Part shown: positions 1 to 20,074 of the stretch, piece by piece | How positions within the stretch are numbered: position 1 is the first letter of the stretch | Layout of the letters: each line of letters begins with the position of its first letter | From: Baylisascaris procyonis | Lineage: Eukaryota; Nematoda; Chromadorea; Rhabditida; Ascarididae | NCBI GenBank assembly: GCA_037389465.1 | Contig: JAZARR010000159.1 | Coordinates: 3,212,501-3,276,500, forward strand | Length of the DNA: 64,000 bases | Reading direction: 5' to 3' | Program-made: the position numbers and the translations under genes | The notes under the pieces: model-generated | Told to the model about the DNA's origin: nothing | Seen by the model: the letters and a program-made list of their open reading frames with translations, nothing else | The model's database searches: none

Positions 1-367
1 ACACTTCCAGAAAGGCGATTGTCAGTATGTCTTTTTTCGCGTTCCCAGTGTATTTTCCTTTTTCTATAGCAATAAACTGATTGTGAGAGAAGCGAGAAAG
101 CTGTAACTTTCTGTGTCTGTTGTTGGCCATTGTTAACTGAAGGCAATAACGTAGAAATCACGAACGGATGGTGCGAAGCACTTATATGACCACCACACTG
201 TTCTTTCCCTGTTTCCCGTTGTTGGGTAGGGATGGTTGCATATTATTATGTATGAAAGTGGTCAACAATAAGAAATATAAGATACAATTTCTCCCCAAAG
301 ATTCGTGAACAAACAATATAAATAAACAAAAGTGAGAAAATCACTGTAAAAATTGAGCCTACGCTCC

Positions 368-373
368 TTTATT
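368..373 (-). terminator. AATAAA polyadenylation signal of the retrocopy
   Basis: TTTATT on the plus strand is AATAAA on the minus strand, 41 nt after the TGA that ends the SL1-tagged frame. The position fits the short 3' untranslated regions usual in nematodes. Confidence 0.5.
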
Positions 374-413
374 GTTCGTTCTCGACTGAACTGCGGCTCG
401 CTTTCCGCTTCAG

Positions 414-734
414 TCAGCTCCTAGTTGACGCGTGGCGTTCTCTTGATCCATCGTTACTTTGTCTCCTTTGCCCACTGGCGTTGACCCTACCACGATCACC
501 GCTAGAGTCGACGCTCACGACCACTGAACTCCCATTTGCGACCAGCCTAATTGTAGTGCTTTTCCAATTACTGAACCCGTCTCGTTCGCCAATGAACACC
601 TTTTGGTTTCCGTCCGTTACCCAGGAATATTCAATTCACGTTGAGGTGGCTCCTCTTAGAATGCCAATATCAGATTCTTCTGGTGCACCTCACCACTGCT
701 GTGTGAACATACTTCAAACTTGGGTAATTAAACC
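414..734 (-). pseudogene. SL1-tagged processed (retro)pseudogene
   Basis: Reading the minus strand, 734-714 matches the first 21 of the 22 nt of the nematode SL1 spliced leader; the last base (713) is A instead of G. Two bases later an ATG (710-708) opens a frame of 99 codons ending in TGA at 416-414. Only two in-frame stops interrupt it, TGA at 692-690 and at 638-636, and each is one transition away from CGA. An AATAAA lies 41 nt past the stop (373-368). Leader, ATG, one reading frame, stop and polyadenylation signal in mRNA order without introns is what a reverse-transcribed trans-spliced mRNA would leave. I do not recognise the protein; its C-terminal third is rich in Ser, Arg, Gly and Asn. 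No poly(A) run follows the AATAAA, so the 3' end is eroded or the copy was cut short. A functional SL RNA gene is less likely because no Sm-site-like motif follows. Confidence 0.65.
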
Positions 735-1017
735 CTTATTCACATGTACAAACAATAAACGCGAAGAAGGAACTATTAGAGACGCACATCATATTATAAC
801 CCGACTTAAAACACGCATGTTTAGTACACATGCATATATCACCGGACAAGTACGTAACTACAACATGACAAGGAATACACAGTTATAAACAGAAAACATT
901 GAAGGTGAGATCCCGATCCACGATGCTCACTGTACAATAGTTGCCGCAACTTTGGGGATCATTTATATAGCCTTTTCGTTGATACCTTGTGATACTTATG
1001 TGGCTACCTTATGTGGG

Positions 1018-1060
1018 GTAACCACAAAGAAGAGGCGGGCCGCCTCTTCTTTGTGGCTAC
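1018..1060. repeat. Near-perfect palindrome
   Basis: Arms 1022-1038 and 1040-1056 are exact reverse complements around one central base. With one mismatch the pairing extends outward to 1018 and 1060. The outer arm sequence GTGGCTACC recurs at 1000-1008, itself inverted against 1017-1025. The arms are more GC-rich than their surroundings. Confidence 0.85.
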
Positions 1061-1087
1061 TCCAGAAGTTGTTTAGTTCACTAATTC

Positions 1088-1400
1088 GATGTGCATAACG
1101 ACTTTTACGATGTCCATTTGCCCTAACTGGACGAGCATAATAATTTTTACGATGTGTTTATGCTGACTTCGAGTCTTTGTGCGCTTGTTGAAGACAGCGC
1201 TAACTGGCCCTCTTTCTGCCATTCGCACGTGCATTCCGCTTTTTGTGCAAAAACACATCAGAGTGACCCGTCAACAAGCTCAACTCCATTTGTTCATTTG
1301 CCCTCATCCGATATGCATAAAAGCTTTTACGACGTTTATATCCCCAACTCAATGTGCATATCAACTTTTATGATCAGTCAATATCCCCAACTCCGTTTGC
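1088..1400. repeat. Decayed ~41-bp minisatellite
   Basis: A unit of about 41-42 bp starts at 1088, 1130, 1310 and 1351, in two adjacent pairs. Each copy begins with a GATGTGCATAA-like core, followed by CTTTTACGAYGT and a CCCCAACTC- or CCCTAACTG-like tail. Copies differ at many bases, so this is an old array. It lies upstream of the recognised phosphatase exons. Confidence 0.6.
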
Positions 1401-1957
1401 CTTGATTTCACCACCACGCATTCACTTCTGCAATAAGTAGTTCTGCACCTCAGCTTTATTTAACTCTCACATTTATTTACTCATTCGCGCGTAGTCGCGA
1501 CAGCACTCACCAATAAGTCGGAAAGCATGAGGAATTTGTATGCAGCCTAAATGATGCCATACGCACTGAGACTAACATTCGAGACATTCCACCTATTATT
1601 TGAGATAGTTACTACTTTCTTGTCACAGAAGAAAGTTAATTGCCAGAAGCCCATGATTAACGTTTTGTGTTACTGCCAAATTATTTAGTCTTGCTCAGAG
1701 CATTCGTCCGCTGAAAATATTTGCGTTAGTCATCAAAAAACCATAAATAAATCACAAGGAGAATCCAGAAACCAATCAGTGCTTATAATGGGCAGCATTG
1801 TACGCAAGTTATGACTGCTTCATCAGGTAACACAAAAAATAGCACTTTTGCTTTTGTCTTCATGGAATATTCCACGAAAAAAGCGTGAAAAACGCAAAAG
1901 TTGTCTTGGCATTACTTTACTTACGTTCATAAGAGTTTAAACGTTTTTGATTTGAAG

Positions 1958-4412
1958 ATGGACGATGGGCCGGCGATGGAGAGGGCTGAAGCGGCTTTTT
2001 TTGCAATTCTTGACGGTCATGCAGGAAGTGGTGCCGCTATAATGGCCGCTAATTGTTTGCATGAGCACGTCAGGGTTAGTTTCAGTTTCAAAAAGTTCCT
2101 TTTTCTTCGAATATAAACTTCATTAGTGATGGTTATCACTGTTGAAAGCAACTTCATTATAGTGCATATGCAAACCACATTTGCCTAAGGTTTAGGTGAA
2201 CGGAGGGCCAGTAAGAAATTTTGCTGTAATCTGCTGGAATAACTCCGATTCAGCTTGTTGCATTTTGGAGTTTTTATAACGTGCGTATCGAATCAACGTG
2301 AGAGTTTTCTCCTCTTCACTAGTTCTTGCTGGTGTTCATTAATATTCCTATCTCTTCTCAGCTATTATAAACAATAACTATCAGAGAAATTCAAAAGATT
2401 TCGCGAATGCCGATGCAGATGGAACAGTCTAGCGAACTACTAGTTTCATTCTGTGGTGCCAAGTAGCGAGCGCTGAACCCCCCACCCACCCCAGATGAGC
2501 TTTCTGCTCCCATCTTTCCCAAGTCCTTGCCTATTTCTTCTTACCACCACAACCACACGGGAATTACTTAAGACTTCTCTTTCTCATGCGAAGCGTGCAT
2601 GTTTAAAATGTATCTATTACCGGACTTTTTTGGCACAAATGAGAAATTTTTAGAAAGGAATTTCAGTGTTACGCTGCCTCCTAACAAAACTGCATTTCCC
2701 AGTGAGTTTTTCCTGAGGAGAGTAGAAACATGCGAGCTATCGGCTCGTACCCAACACGTTAAACAGGAAGAAACGCTAAGTTCAATGCTTTGAAAAATGT
2801 TGAGTAGTAGCGAAAAATTTCTCTACATTTTTATGTGCTACGTTAGGTGTATAAGGTGTTTCAAGCGGAAGATCGTCTCTCATGTAGAAGCTGGCATTCG
2901 TTAGGGTTATAAAAAACTAAAATGCTTAACACGCTGCATGCTTAGATGCCGGGTCTAAAACAGGGCTCTGCTTGCTAGATCGCGGGCTTTCAAGCATGAA
3001 GTGCTTAAGGCATCTATAAAGAGGAATCTGCAAAATCAGTTTAACTGACTTCTCGTTTGGTTTCGAAGACATAGCCGAAGAACCTGATGGTTATCTAGCA
3101 TTTCTGCATAAACTCATATCACACTGTGATCAGAGAAGGAAAAATGAATTTTTATAATGAAAAAACGCAAATTTCGCGACATATTTTATGAGAAATATGT
3201 TGTTCGATCCATATATTCCATATTTTCGCATTTCTTTATTCTGTGAATGAAATATCTCTGACATAGTTATAATAATACATAAAGAGTTAATGGGTTTTGC
3301 GATTTTACGGAATAATGCGCGATAAACTGTAAAAATATTCTTTTAAGAAATGCCTTGAAACTTCTCAGTGTTTTCACTAGGGCGACGCTATAAAGGCAAC
3401 GCAGACCGATTTTTGAAGGAATAGAATGAGCAAGCTGCCAAAAAATATGAAAACAAGAAGCGGTAGAACAAAAAATATTGGATGGGAAATGTAAGAAAAG
3501 CTGAAGAAGATTTCTCCGCAAAACAGAGAGGCAGTGTAACTAGCAGAGTGTTTTTTGATTGCCGCAAATTTTGGAATTTGTTCGAGCGGAGGAAGAAAGC
3601 CTTGGATCTGAGCATTCGCAACATCCGCATATATAAATATATATGAATATTTATAAATAATACAAATATGAATACAAATATAGATATAAGTAGAAATATG
3701 AATGTAAACTGCATAAAAATATGAATATAAATATAAATATGAATGCAAATAAAAATAAAAATAAAAATATGAATATAAATATAAATATGAATGCAAATAA
3801 AAATAAAAATAAAAATATGAATATAGCTATGAATAAATAAATGTAAATATATAAATATAATATATGAATAAATTAAATAAATAAAATAATAAGCAAATAA
3901 GTAAATGTATATAATATGAGCGTGGTGACTGCCATGATTCTATTTTTTAACACATCAAAAGGATTAATGATAAACCAATTCACCCCAAGCCGAGGAATGA
4001 ACAACCCTTCTGACCTGAAAGTCTTAAACTTCCTGCCGACAACAAAAAAATTGACCTTTATATCTCGTAACCTGTTCGAGAAGGCGGATATATTCTTTGG
4101 CAAATTCAACTCAGTATCTCAAATGCTGTCAGCTGTATGAATGAATTTGTAATGGTACTTCAACTAAGTATTACCGCTTCTGATTGGCCTAGAGGGTGGT
4201 TCCTTAGAAGATATTACTGTTTCCTGAAATGCCTTCAACCACCTGATGAAATCGTGGGTTGTATATTTGCTCATAACGGACGTTTCCGATAAGCTGCTTG
4301 CGGTTTAATGACTTCATATGGTTTGACTCGTTCAGGGAATAGAGATTATTCATTTGGTTGAGGATTCCTTTCCTCGAGAGAAGGAGGAAAGCGCGCAACG
4401 GCCGGAAGTTGG

Positions 4413-4484
<72 letters not shown>

Positions 4485-4485
4485 G

Positions 4486-4551
<66 letters not shown>

Positions 4552-7500
4552 TAGATATAGATACAGATATATTTTTAGGCTCGTTTGAGCCAAGTCTTGG
4601 AGACAGCAATCCATCTGGATCGACAAGAGACATTATTTGGTGGATACTGCAGATCCCCATCATCACACGCACTAGTTGGTGTTTACAATGCTCAGTCTTC
4701 GAACAGAAGTATAACCTGTGATAGCCTCGTTATTGGTGCCATGGAGGCAGCCTTCGTTGATATGGTAAGCATGCTACTCTCTTTGTACTCATTTTGAAGA
4801 ACTATCATAAAAAAATGTCAGCATGAGACTCAAAGCAAGCTATTTCTGGAGTCTGTCCAACTGTATTATGTGAGGAGGAAATACCTGAATTATCCCCATT
4901 ATCGGACGAAAGATCGGATGAAAAACAGTTCAAAAAGATTCGATGAAGACTATCATTGATGAACATAAAGACTGCACTGCATTTATCTCGAGCCAATAAG
5001 ATGTCTTCAGAGGTATTGAATTTTTATAGGACCAGTCTAAGACTCTCACTTAGAGAATATAAGGTCAAGCCTTTCGGCACGTAGTAAACTTTGATACTTC
5101 TTGAACACCTGTTGGAGGTAGAAGGTAGGTTTCCTATAACTGTTAGCTCACTATATTAAAAGCGGTTTAAATAAATCGCTAAATAAATATGACTAACTTT
5201 GTGATTGGACCCCATGTTCATGAGTTCCGTGTTAACTTAAAAAGTTTACTTCTGCACTTTGGGATCTTGTGACAAACAAGAGGAGATTCGTCAGAATTGC
5301 CTGGGGCCGCAAGCCATACCATGCCTTGACAGAGAATATTCGTGGATGCATGGATGTGTAAGCGCTTTTATTGTGGTTTTATTCACTTGTTTTTGAACAG
5401 ATCTCCAACACCATTTGTACTAATCGAAACAAAGAAGTATGTTTTTGGTACTCTATTGCAGTTTCTGATGAGTATGGTACTGCTGTAATGATATCCTATT
5501 GCAATGGATTAAAAAAAACCAAATAAATTCTACAGGACGAGCAAATTGCGGAGGAGAAACAATTGTGGAAGATACCTGGTGGATGTGCAGCAATTGCAGC
5601 ACTCTTCTTCTTGGGTAAGGTATACGTTGCGAATGCTGGTGACTGTCGAGCTCTATTGGTCTCATCGAATCATATTCAACAGCTCAGTGAAGATTTTACT
5701 CCGGAGACTGAACGTAAACGGCTTCAATATTTGGTTAGTGAAATGAGCACAAATTCCTACTCGCATATTAGAAGAATTTGTAGAACGTTTGCTGAGTGGT
5801 TACATACTTTATTAGTTGAAAATGTAGACTCAGGATTTGTTTTCTAGTTCATGCTACAGATTTTTTCTTCTCCTAATTCTGGAATTTTGCACCCATCATC
5901 AAATCCGATCACTCACATCATGCTTGAGTTGAAATGCATTTTTTCAATGAAAAAGGCAAAGGGATACACATCGTAGAGATAGCCTAGAACCTGTGATGTA
6001 TTGCAATGAATATTTCACTTTTGTGCTAATTGCTTTTATGAATAAGTTGTTGAACTGCAATGCCACAAATCAGTCAATTAACAGTGTGCGTCACAGTTGT
6101 AGAGGTTTATCTTGTTGGTTGCTGAGGTGCGATCGTTATCGACTTGATGTGCAGCTATCAAGCCTCACTGTGAAGGAATATTTTAGTGCCTTTATGCAGC
6201 CGATTAATTGATGATCGTTCAAGGCCTTCTGATCCTGTGGTCATAATCAAAGAGTAGAGTGAATTGAGGGTGGTGACTGACGAGTAGGGAAACGGAGAAG
6301 AAATAAAAAGATATTAGTTGCAGCTGATCTAGGAAATCTCAGGCTCAAAACGAGAGTCAAGAGACATTTTGAGCAGTTAGAACAAGAGGTGCGAAGTCAT
6401 TATGACGTTGGAATTGTGAGCACATAACCCGTTTTTTGATGTGCCGCTGAATATATTGGATTCAGTGACTTTTAGCTTTTGAAGTATATGCAGCCTCTCT
6501 TGGTTTTATCGTATTATTGTAATTTATTGTAATTATCGTAATTTAGAATTCACTTCTGAACTTATATCACTCCCATTTGAACTCGAGAATCGCACCCCTT
6601 TCGCTTTCAACCATCGTTGTGCTGTCAGTTTTTGTCGAAGATTTTTTTAAGGCGTACAAGAATCCGGATTTGGTTGGCAACTGCTTCTCACGTTATGAAT
6701 ACAGCAGATTCTTAACTCGCCGTGATCTCAAGAAGAAGGTCCTTTATCGCGACTGGTACATGGATGGTTGGTAAGCGTGTATTTCCACATTCTTTTTGCG
6801 CCTTTTAATAAGAGATGGTGTGTAACATAAGCAAGAAATATCGGAGACTACATATATAGCCGCAAACAAAAAAAAATCGACGCATCCGTTTCCTCCAGAA
6901 ATTTTTCGTTACTACGTCGAGAAAAATGATGACCTGTTGATACTTGATCTGGTCAATTCGATATCTTCGGAAAACTGTGTGATATCTTTGACCTGCATCC
7001 CAATAACTCTCTCAATCCAGCTATCGTTTCAGGGCTGCAAAGACTGTCCGCGACTCTGATTTGAGGCCTCCTCTGATAAGCGACCGTGGCAAAAAGGTAT
7101 TTCAAGCGAATTTGAATACTTTCACAACTGCTTGCCCGTTTCAAGGAAACTTTACTTCATATGTGCTCGATAGACTTCATGCCAAACATCCTATAGCGAG
7201 GGTATTTACAGTGGCCACCAAAATAAAAGCTCTCCAGAAATGTACTGAACGTTATTTGCAGAGCTCCTTTTTGGCAAGAAGATTACCCTCAAAAATATTT
7301 TGCCTGTAAGGAATGCTTATATGTAACGGTTTTTCGGAGGGCAAACAATCGCAAAGAGCAGAAAATGAGTACAAATGAGAATCACTGTTGAAAATTGATT
7401 CTAGAGTAAAAGTTTTGTTGAAATGAATCATTTCAGCGTCGTTTATTGAACACAATTGGAGTGAGTCGAGGGTTTGGTGATCATCACCTGCTTACTGCGG

Positions 7501-9175
7501 ACGACAAGATTCCTATTAAACCATTCCTTTCACCTGTGCCTGAGGTATTCTTTAGCATTCAACGTTTCAGGATGCAACTTTCAAATTTATTAGTTTTTTA
7601 TCCGCCTCGTTGTGATGATATCGGAATATGGGTTTCTGAAAATTTAGCAAGCAAATTTTGAAAAAAGACTTGTTATTTCTGGACAAATTATTAGATTTTA
7701 ACAATGCACCTCATCAACGCAAGTATTTTTCCTCAACCCGATCTTTCAGTTTGCATCGTTTCAACACAAAGCTTTACATATGCTTCTTATAATGCCAAAA
7801 CTTCTACTACTAATTAAACATTCTTCATGGAACACTATTTATATCAAAGATATATTTTATTAGTTAGGCACTCAAACAACCGAAACAACATTCATAGGTT
7901 TTTCGAAACAACCTTCTTCGCGCACTAAAATCAAAAAGCATTAAATTGAAGGACAATTTGACGGTTGCCTTGTTGCACGCATTGAGGTCACCCATAAGTC
8001 TTCCTACCAGCAAGTTGCGGTCATGACTTTAAACTGAGCACAGTATGCGCTGGTAAGTAGATATAGTTTCATGCTAAAAGGCTCCTAATATAAGAAATTC
8101 AAAACTACGAAAATGCAAAACTAGATTCAAAACTATTGCAACCATAAACCAATATGCTACACTGAGAAGGTGATGAAATCGACGCAATAATCTTAGCAGT
8201 TCCGTGTATGAGGTTAATAAATTATACAACTTTGAGGTTCGTGTCGTAGATCTTCATAAGCTTGATTCGCTTAGCGATAAGGATGTGCTTATTCTTGCAT
8301 CAGATGGTCTATGGGATGTGCTTAATAACGAAGATGTCGCACTTATTGTGAAAGCTGCACTGAACAACAACGAGACAGCCGAAAGCCTCAAGTATAGTTG
8401 CATTTTGTTATTCGTCTGCCATTATGAGGCATTTGCATAAATGAAATTAAATTTGTTCAGTTAAATTTCGAAACGGGGATCTATGATCGACATTCCACAT
8501 TCTTTGGGCAGTCTAAGCCTAACCTATGTTTTAGAAACTTTCACAGTGATCCGCTTCATTATTTTATGTGCATAAATTTGCATCACATTTCTCTCAGTAA
8601 TACCTGTTCACATCATTTTTGCCTCGAGTTTTTTTTTTTTTTTTTTCAATTCGGGAACTTGTAGTGAGAGAGAAAATGCAATGACCGTAGCATCCATCTT
8701 TCCTCGTCTTATCTAAAGGCTGTGCCGTGACATATTTCTGGATTTGATCAATAATCTTCTGAAAAAGCTTTTCTGCTTTTTGATGTGTGATCAATAGTTC
8801 ACTCACCCTGTCGCTTCTTGCCGGAGTTTTAAGATATAGGCATTTCAGATCTTCGTTTGCATTCTCCGTTGTGGTATTTGACATCAACGATGCCTCACAG
8901 CCGTGTACTGCTTTTCCGACCAAATGTTTTTTTATGTACAACAAAAATATTTGGCTATGCAATTGTGAAAAGCTTTATTGAGTTTTAGGTATACGATGGC
9001 AGCACATGAGTTGGCGATTGCCGCCAGAGGTAATCCAACCGAGTCGTATCGATGGCAGATGTCGAGTGGTGGTTGTGCATCTTCGGACGATATCACAGTG
9101 TTCGTTATTTCGCTGAAATATGCACTTGCTGCACCTACTCCCGACGATGACGATGACGTTGAACTCCTGCAATAA
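1958..9175 (+). CDS. PP2C-family Ser/Thr phosphatase, PPM1H/J/M-like (5' partial)
   Basis: A metal-dependent protein phosphatase that removes phosphate from Ser/Thr residues. Eight exons join in frame: 1958-2074, 4579-4764, 5536-5733, 6652-6770, 7033-7096, 7437-7544, 8237-8391 and 8989-9175, giving 377 residues. Visible PP2C motifs in order: DGHAG (residues 19-23, metal Asp), GGC then ANAGDCRA (116-140), [12 protein letters not shown], a basic LLGN-type segment ending in [14 protein letters not shown] (234-244), [11 protein letters not shown] (282-292, metal Asp) and [10 protein letters not shown] near the C-terminus (metal Asp). The spacing and the TPETER/RLQYL block point to PPM1H/J/M rather than PPM1A. 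Human PPM1H is about 514 residues, so roughly the first 100+ are missing. Exon 1 could instead begin at 1901, where the same frame is open, but the acceptor before 1958 is better. The protein ends in a short Asp-rich tail. Substrates cannot be inferred from sequence. Confidence 0.9.
3641..3850. repeat. AT-rich tandem repeat, 48-bp unit
   Basis: Within a long AAATATGAATATAA-type tract, 3721-3768 and 3769-3816 are identical 48-bp units. The flanks are diverged copies of the same short motif. It lies in the first recognised phosphatase intron. Confidence 0.8.
4415..4570. repeat. Compound (TA)n-(GATA)n microsatellite
   Basis: About 60 bp of TA is followed by about 65 bp of GATA, then short GATATA units. 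It ends only about 10 bases before the acceptor of the phosphatase exon at 4579, so it takes up the place where the polypyrimidine tract would normally be. Confidence 0.95.
8594..8884 (-). pseudogene. Antisense coding-like fragment ending in an A tract
   Basis: In the last phosphatase intron, minus strand, an ATG at 8884-8882 opens a 97-codon frame with a K/E/Q-rich helical middle (motifs [15 protein letters not shown] and [10 protein letters not shown]). It runs into a 17-nt A tract (8646-8630 on the minus strand), read as Lys codons. A coding-like stretch followed by an oligo(A) tail suggests a retroposed mRNA fragment. I do not recognise the protein and see no AATAAA before the tract. It may equally be a chance open frame or a small nested gene. 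Confidence 0.25.
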
Positions 9176-9176
9176 A
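9171..9176 (+). terminator. AATAAA overlapping the phosphatase stop codon
   Basis: The last codons read CTG CAA TAA, so AATAAA at 9171-9176 contains the stop TAA (9173-9175). A second AATAAA follows at 9212-9217 and is the more usual distance from the coding end. Confidence 0.5.
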
Positions 9177-9211
9177 ATTTTGCAGCCTTGCAATGGAGGC
9201 AGTCCTCAAAC

Positions 9212-9217
9212 AATAAA
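9212..9217 (+). terminator. AATAAA polyadenylation signal of the phosphatase
   Basis: AATAAA 37 nt after the stop. This gives a short nematode-like 3' untranslated region. Confidence 0.55.
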
Positions 9218-11284
9218 GCCAAAACAACGACGCTTTCCCCTCATTGAAAAGAATAAGAAAAAATTCAAGGCAAAATTTTTTTACGCAAGCTACAGTGAAG
9301 GTGAGAAGGTGCAGGAAGTGAGAACTGAAGGTGATCGAGGAGCATACAGTAACAGAAGTAAAAAAAAATGCGCTATCTGGGCCATTCGTTGGGAGAATGA
9401 GGAGTTTTCAACGAATGCGCAACTCAGGTTTCTTTATAGTAGATACAGGCATTTTTTCCCAAGCATTTTAAGTTCACATTTGCTTTTGTCCTCTCCAACA
9501 AACTACACACTATTTTTTCACTAATGCTTGAACGCAGCTCGACTGCCCTTTGACCCTTTGAGCGTAAGTAGCATTTTATATCTACGGAACTATTATGTCG
9601 GTCGCTGCAAAAAAAAAATTTCGTCTCCGAACTTTAGATTACCGCCTTATGGTACTGAAGAAGACTGCGTCCTGGCGTAGTTAACTGCGTTTATCGATCT
9701 TTTAAAAAAGAAACTTCCTGTTGCACTTTTGACTGTGTTCTGTGATTGATTGTTTTGCTTACTGTTCACTGCTCGCTGTTTACTAATTTAAAGTGCTTGA
9801 ACAGTGCATTTTCCTCATAAAGGCCTAAAACCTCTTGTCGTTCCATCTTCCAGCACTTTCCACCTTAGAATGTAATGAAGTTGGACTTCATTCAATCCAA
9901 TAGTCACATTGCTTGCTTTTCTATTGTTGGGCCAGAGCTTTTTCGTTTGAAACATTTCCTTCTTCGGTCTTTCTCTAACAGCTGACAGTAAAATCTCGAA
10001 TGATTTCAATCAGGTTTTGCCAGATCTTTGTGTGTGGTACGGATATCCTGTAACCACCAGTATAGGCATTTTCCTTCCCAATTTCAGAAATTTCTACGGT
10101 CGACAATTTTTGGCTAGCATTTGCCGGTCATTAATTTTCATCATTTGTACAAAGTTTGCTCATTTCCAGATATCTAATCTAAAAACAACAAGTTTGTAGT
10201 AAAATGTGATTCGCATTTTCTTCGATCATGTGCGAGGTTTTGTGCTGCAACAGGTGATTTGCGCAAATGCATTTTGACAATACGGACACTATGAATGTTC
10301 TCATAAATCTTTGCGTTGGCAATACAAAGAAGCTGTGGGTTGAGCCGATTATCGCCGGGGTTGTGTTAGTGGATGAGTCAGCACTGCTACGGGTGCTTCG
10401 CATATGGTGGGTGATCGGACGAGTCGTGATCAATCGTTGTGGCAAGTGATGAGGTCGTGATGTGCTCTCTCGTTTCCACCCACACACGCTACCATTCTTT
10501 ATCTTTCACGCACATTCAGCATTCCTCTCGAAGCACCCAGAGTTCACCGCTTCGTTGATCGTTAGTCTTCATTTCTGTTCAGTATGCTTCTTCCAATAAT
10601 TCAATGAGATTTTTTCATATTGTACGTATTTTGTCGCTATTTACATTCCTAACAGTAAATATTACACAAAGGTCCTTTTGTTCATTGCCGTTCGGTGCTC
10701 ACCCGTTTTTAATCGATTCGATCTGTCATAGGATGACGCAACACTGAGCAGTTGTCTCCATCAGGTGTGTCTAGAACTGCGGCGACCTTTTGCATACCTT
10801 TCAACCTTTTGCGTTTTTGAAAATTCTTGACGGTTGATATCTGCACATCAATTACACTCTAATTCCACTTAACCGTCAACATTGGTCGACATATCCTCAA
10901 GGCTTAGTGAATGCACCTGTTGTTTCTTTCTGCGGCACACCTGTGTTATTTGAGAGAATGCGTCTCACAAGCGCACCGTTTGTTTTCTTTTTCTACATTG
11001 ATTTTGACAACAGATTTGTTTGGAAAACGCGTTGTTTCCGCTCGGAGAGGATGACTGTGAGAGAGCCATTTGGCCGACCAGCTGAATGTATGCGTTCCAA
11101 CATCTGCTTTAAACAGCTCATACTGAAAAGCTAAAATAAGCTTAACGCTGGTCATCGTTTTCCATCATTGTCACAAATGGCACCGGATTTGAAATTTACA
11201 GAATGCATTCCTCGTTGTTTCTGCAACACTTCTCCACTGATTTCTAAGTATGCTTCATCAAAAAAATTTCAGCTCGATAAGTAG
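9218..11284. other. Spacer between phosphatase and secreted-protein gene
   Basis: No exon could be supported. It should contain the promoter of the secreted-protein gene and possibly an earlier 5' exon. Short open frames around 10267-10449 did not extend through plausible splice sites. Confidence 0.4.
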
Positions 11285-20068
<8,784 letters not shown>

Positions 20069-20074
20069 AATAAA
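20069..20074 (+). terminator. AATAAA directly after the secreted-protein stop
   Basis: AATAAA begins at the base after the TGA at 20066-20068. If used, the 3' untranslated region would be only about 20 nt. Confidence 0.45.

Larger units (their letters stand above)
735..1957. other. Non-coding stretch left of the phosphatase exons
   Basis: Apart from the palindrome and the minisatellite I see no coding exon here. It is presumably intron or 5' flank of the phosphatase gene, because the N-terminal part of that protein is missing from the recognised exons and nothing resembling it is visible between 1 and 1957. Confidence 0.5.

Noticed and set aside
481..888. 135-codon plus-strand frame
   Set aside because: Opposite-strand shadow of the SL1-tagged retropseudogene, whose frame carries the leader, ATG and polyadenylation signal.
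4415..4670. Open frames of Tyr-Ile and Ser-Ile repeats
   Set aside because: Direct translation of the TA and GATA microsatellite; the same happens at 18112-18210 and 54654-54736.
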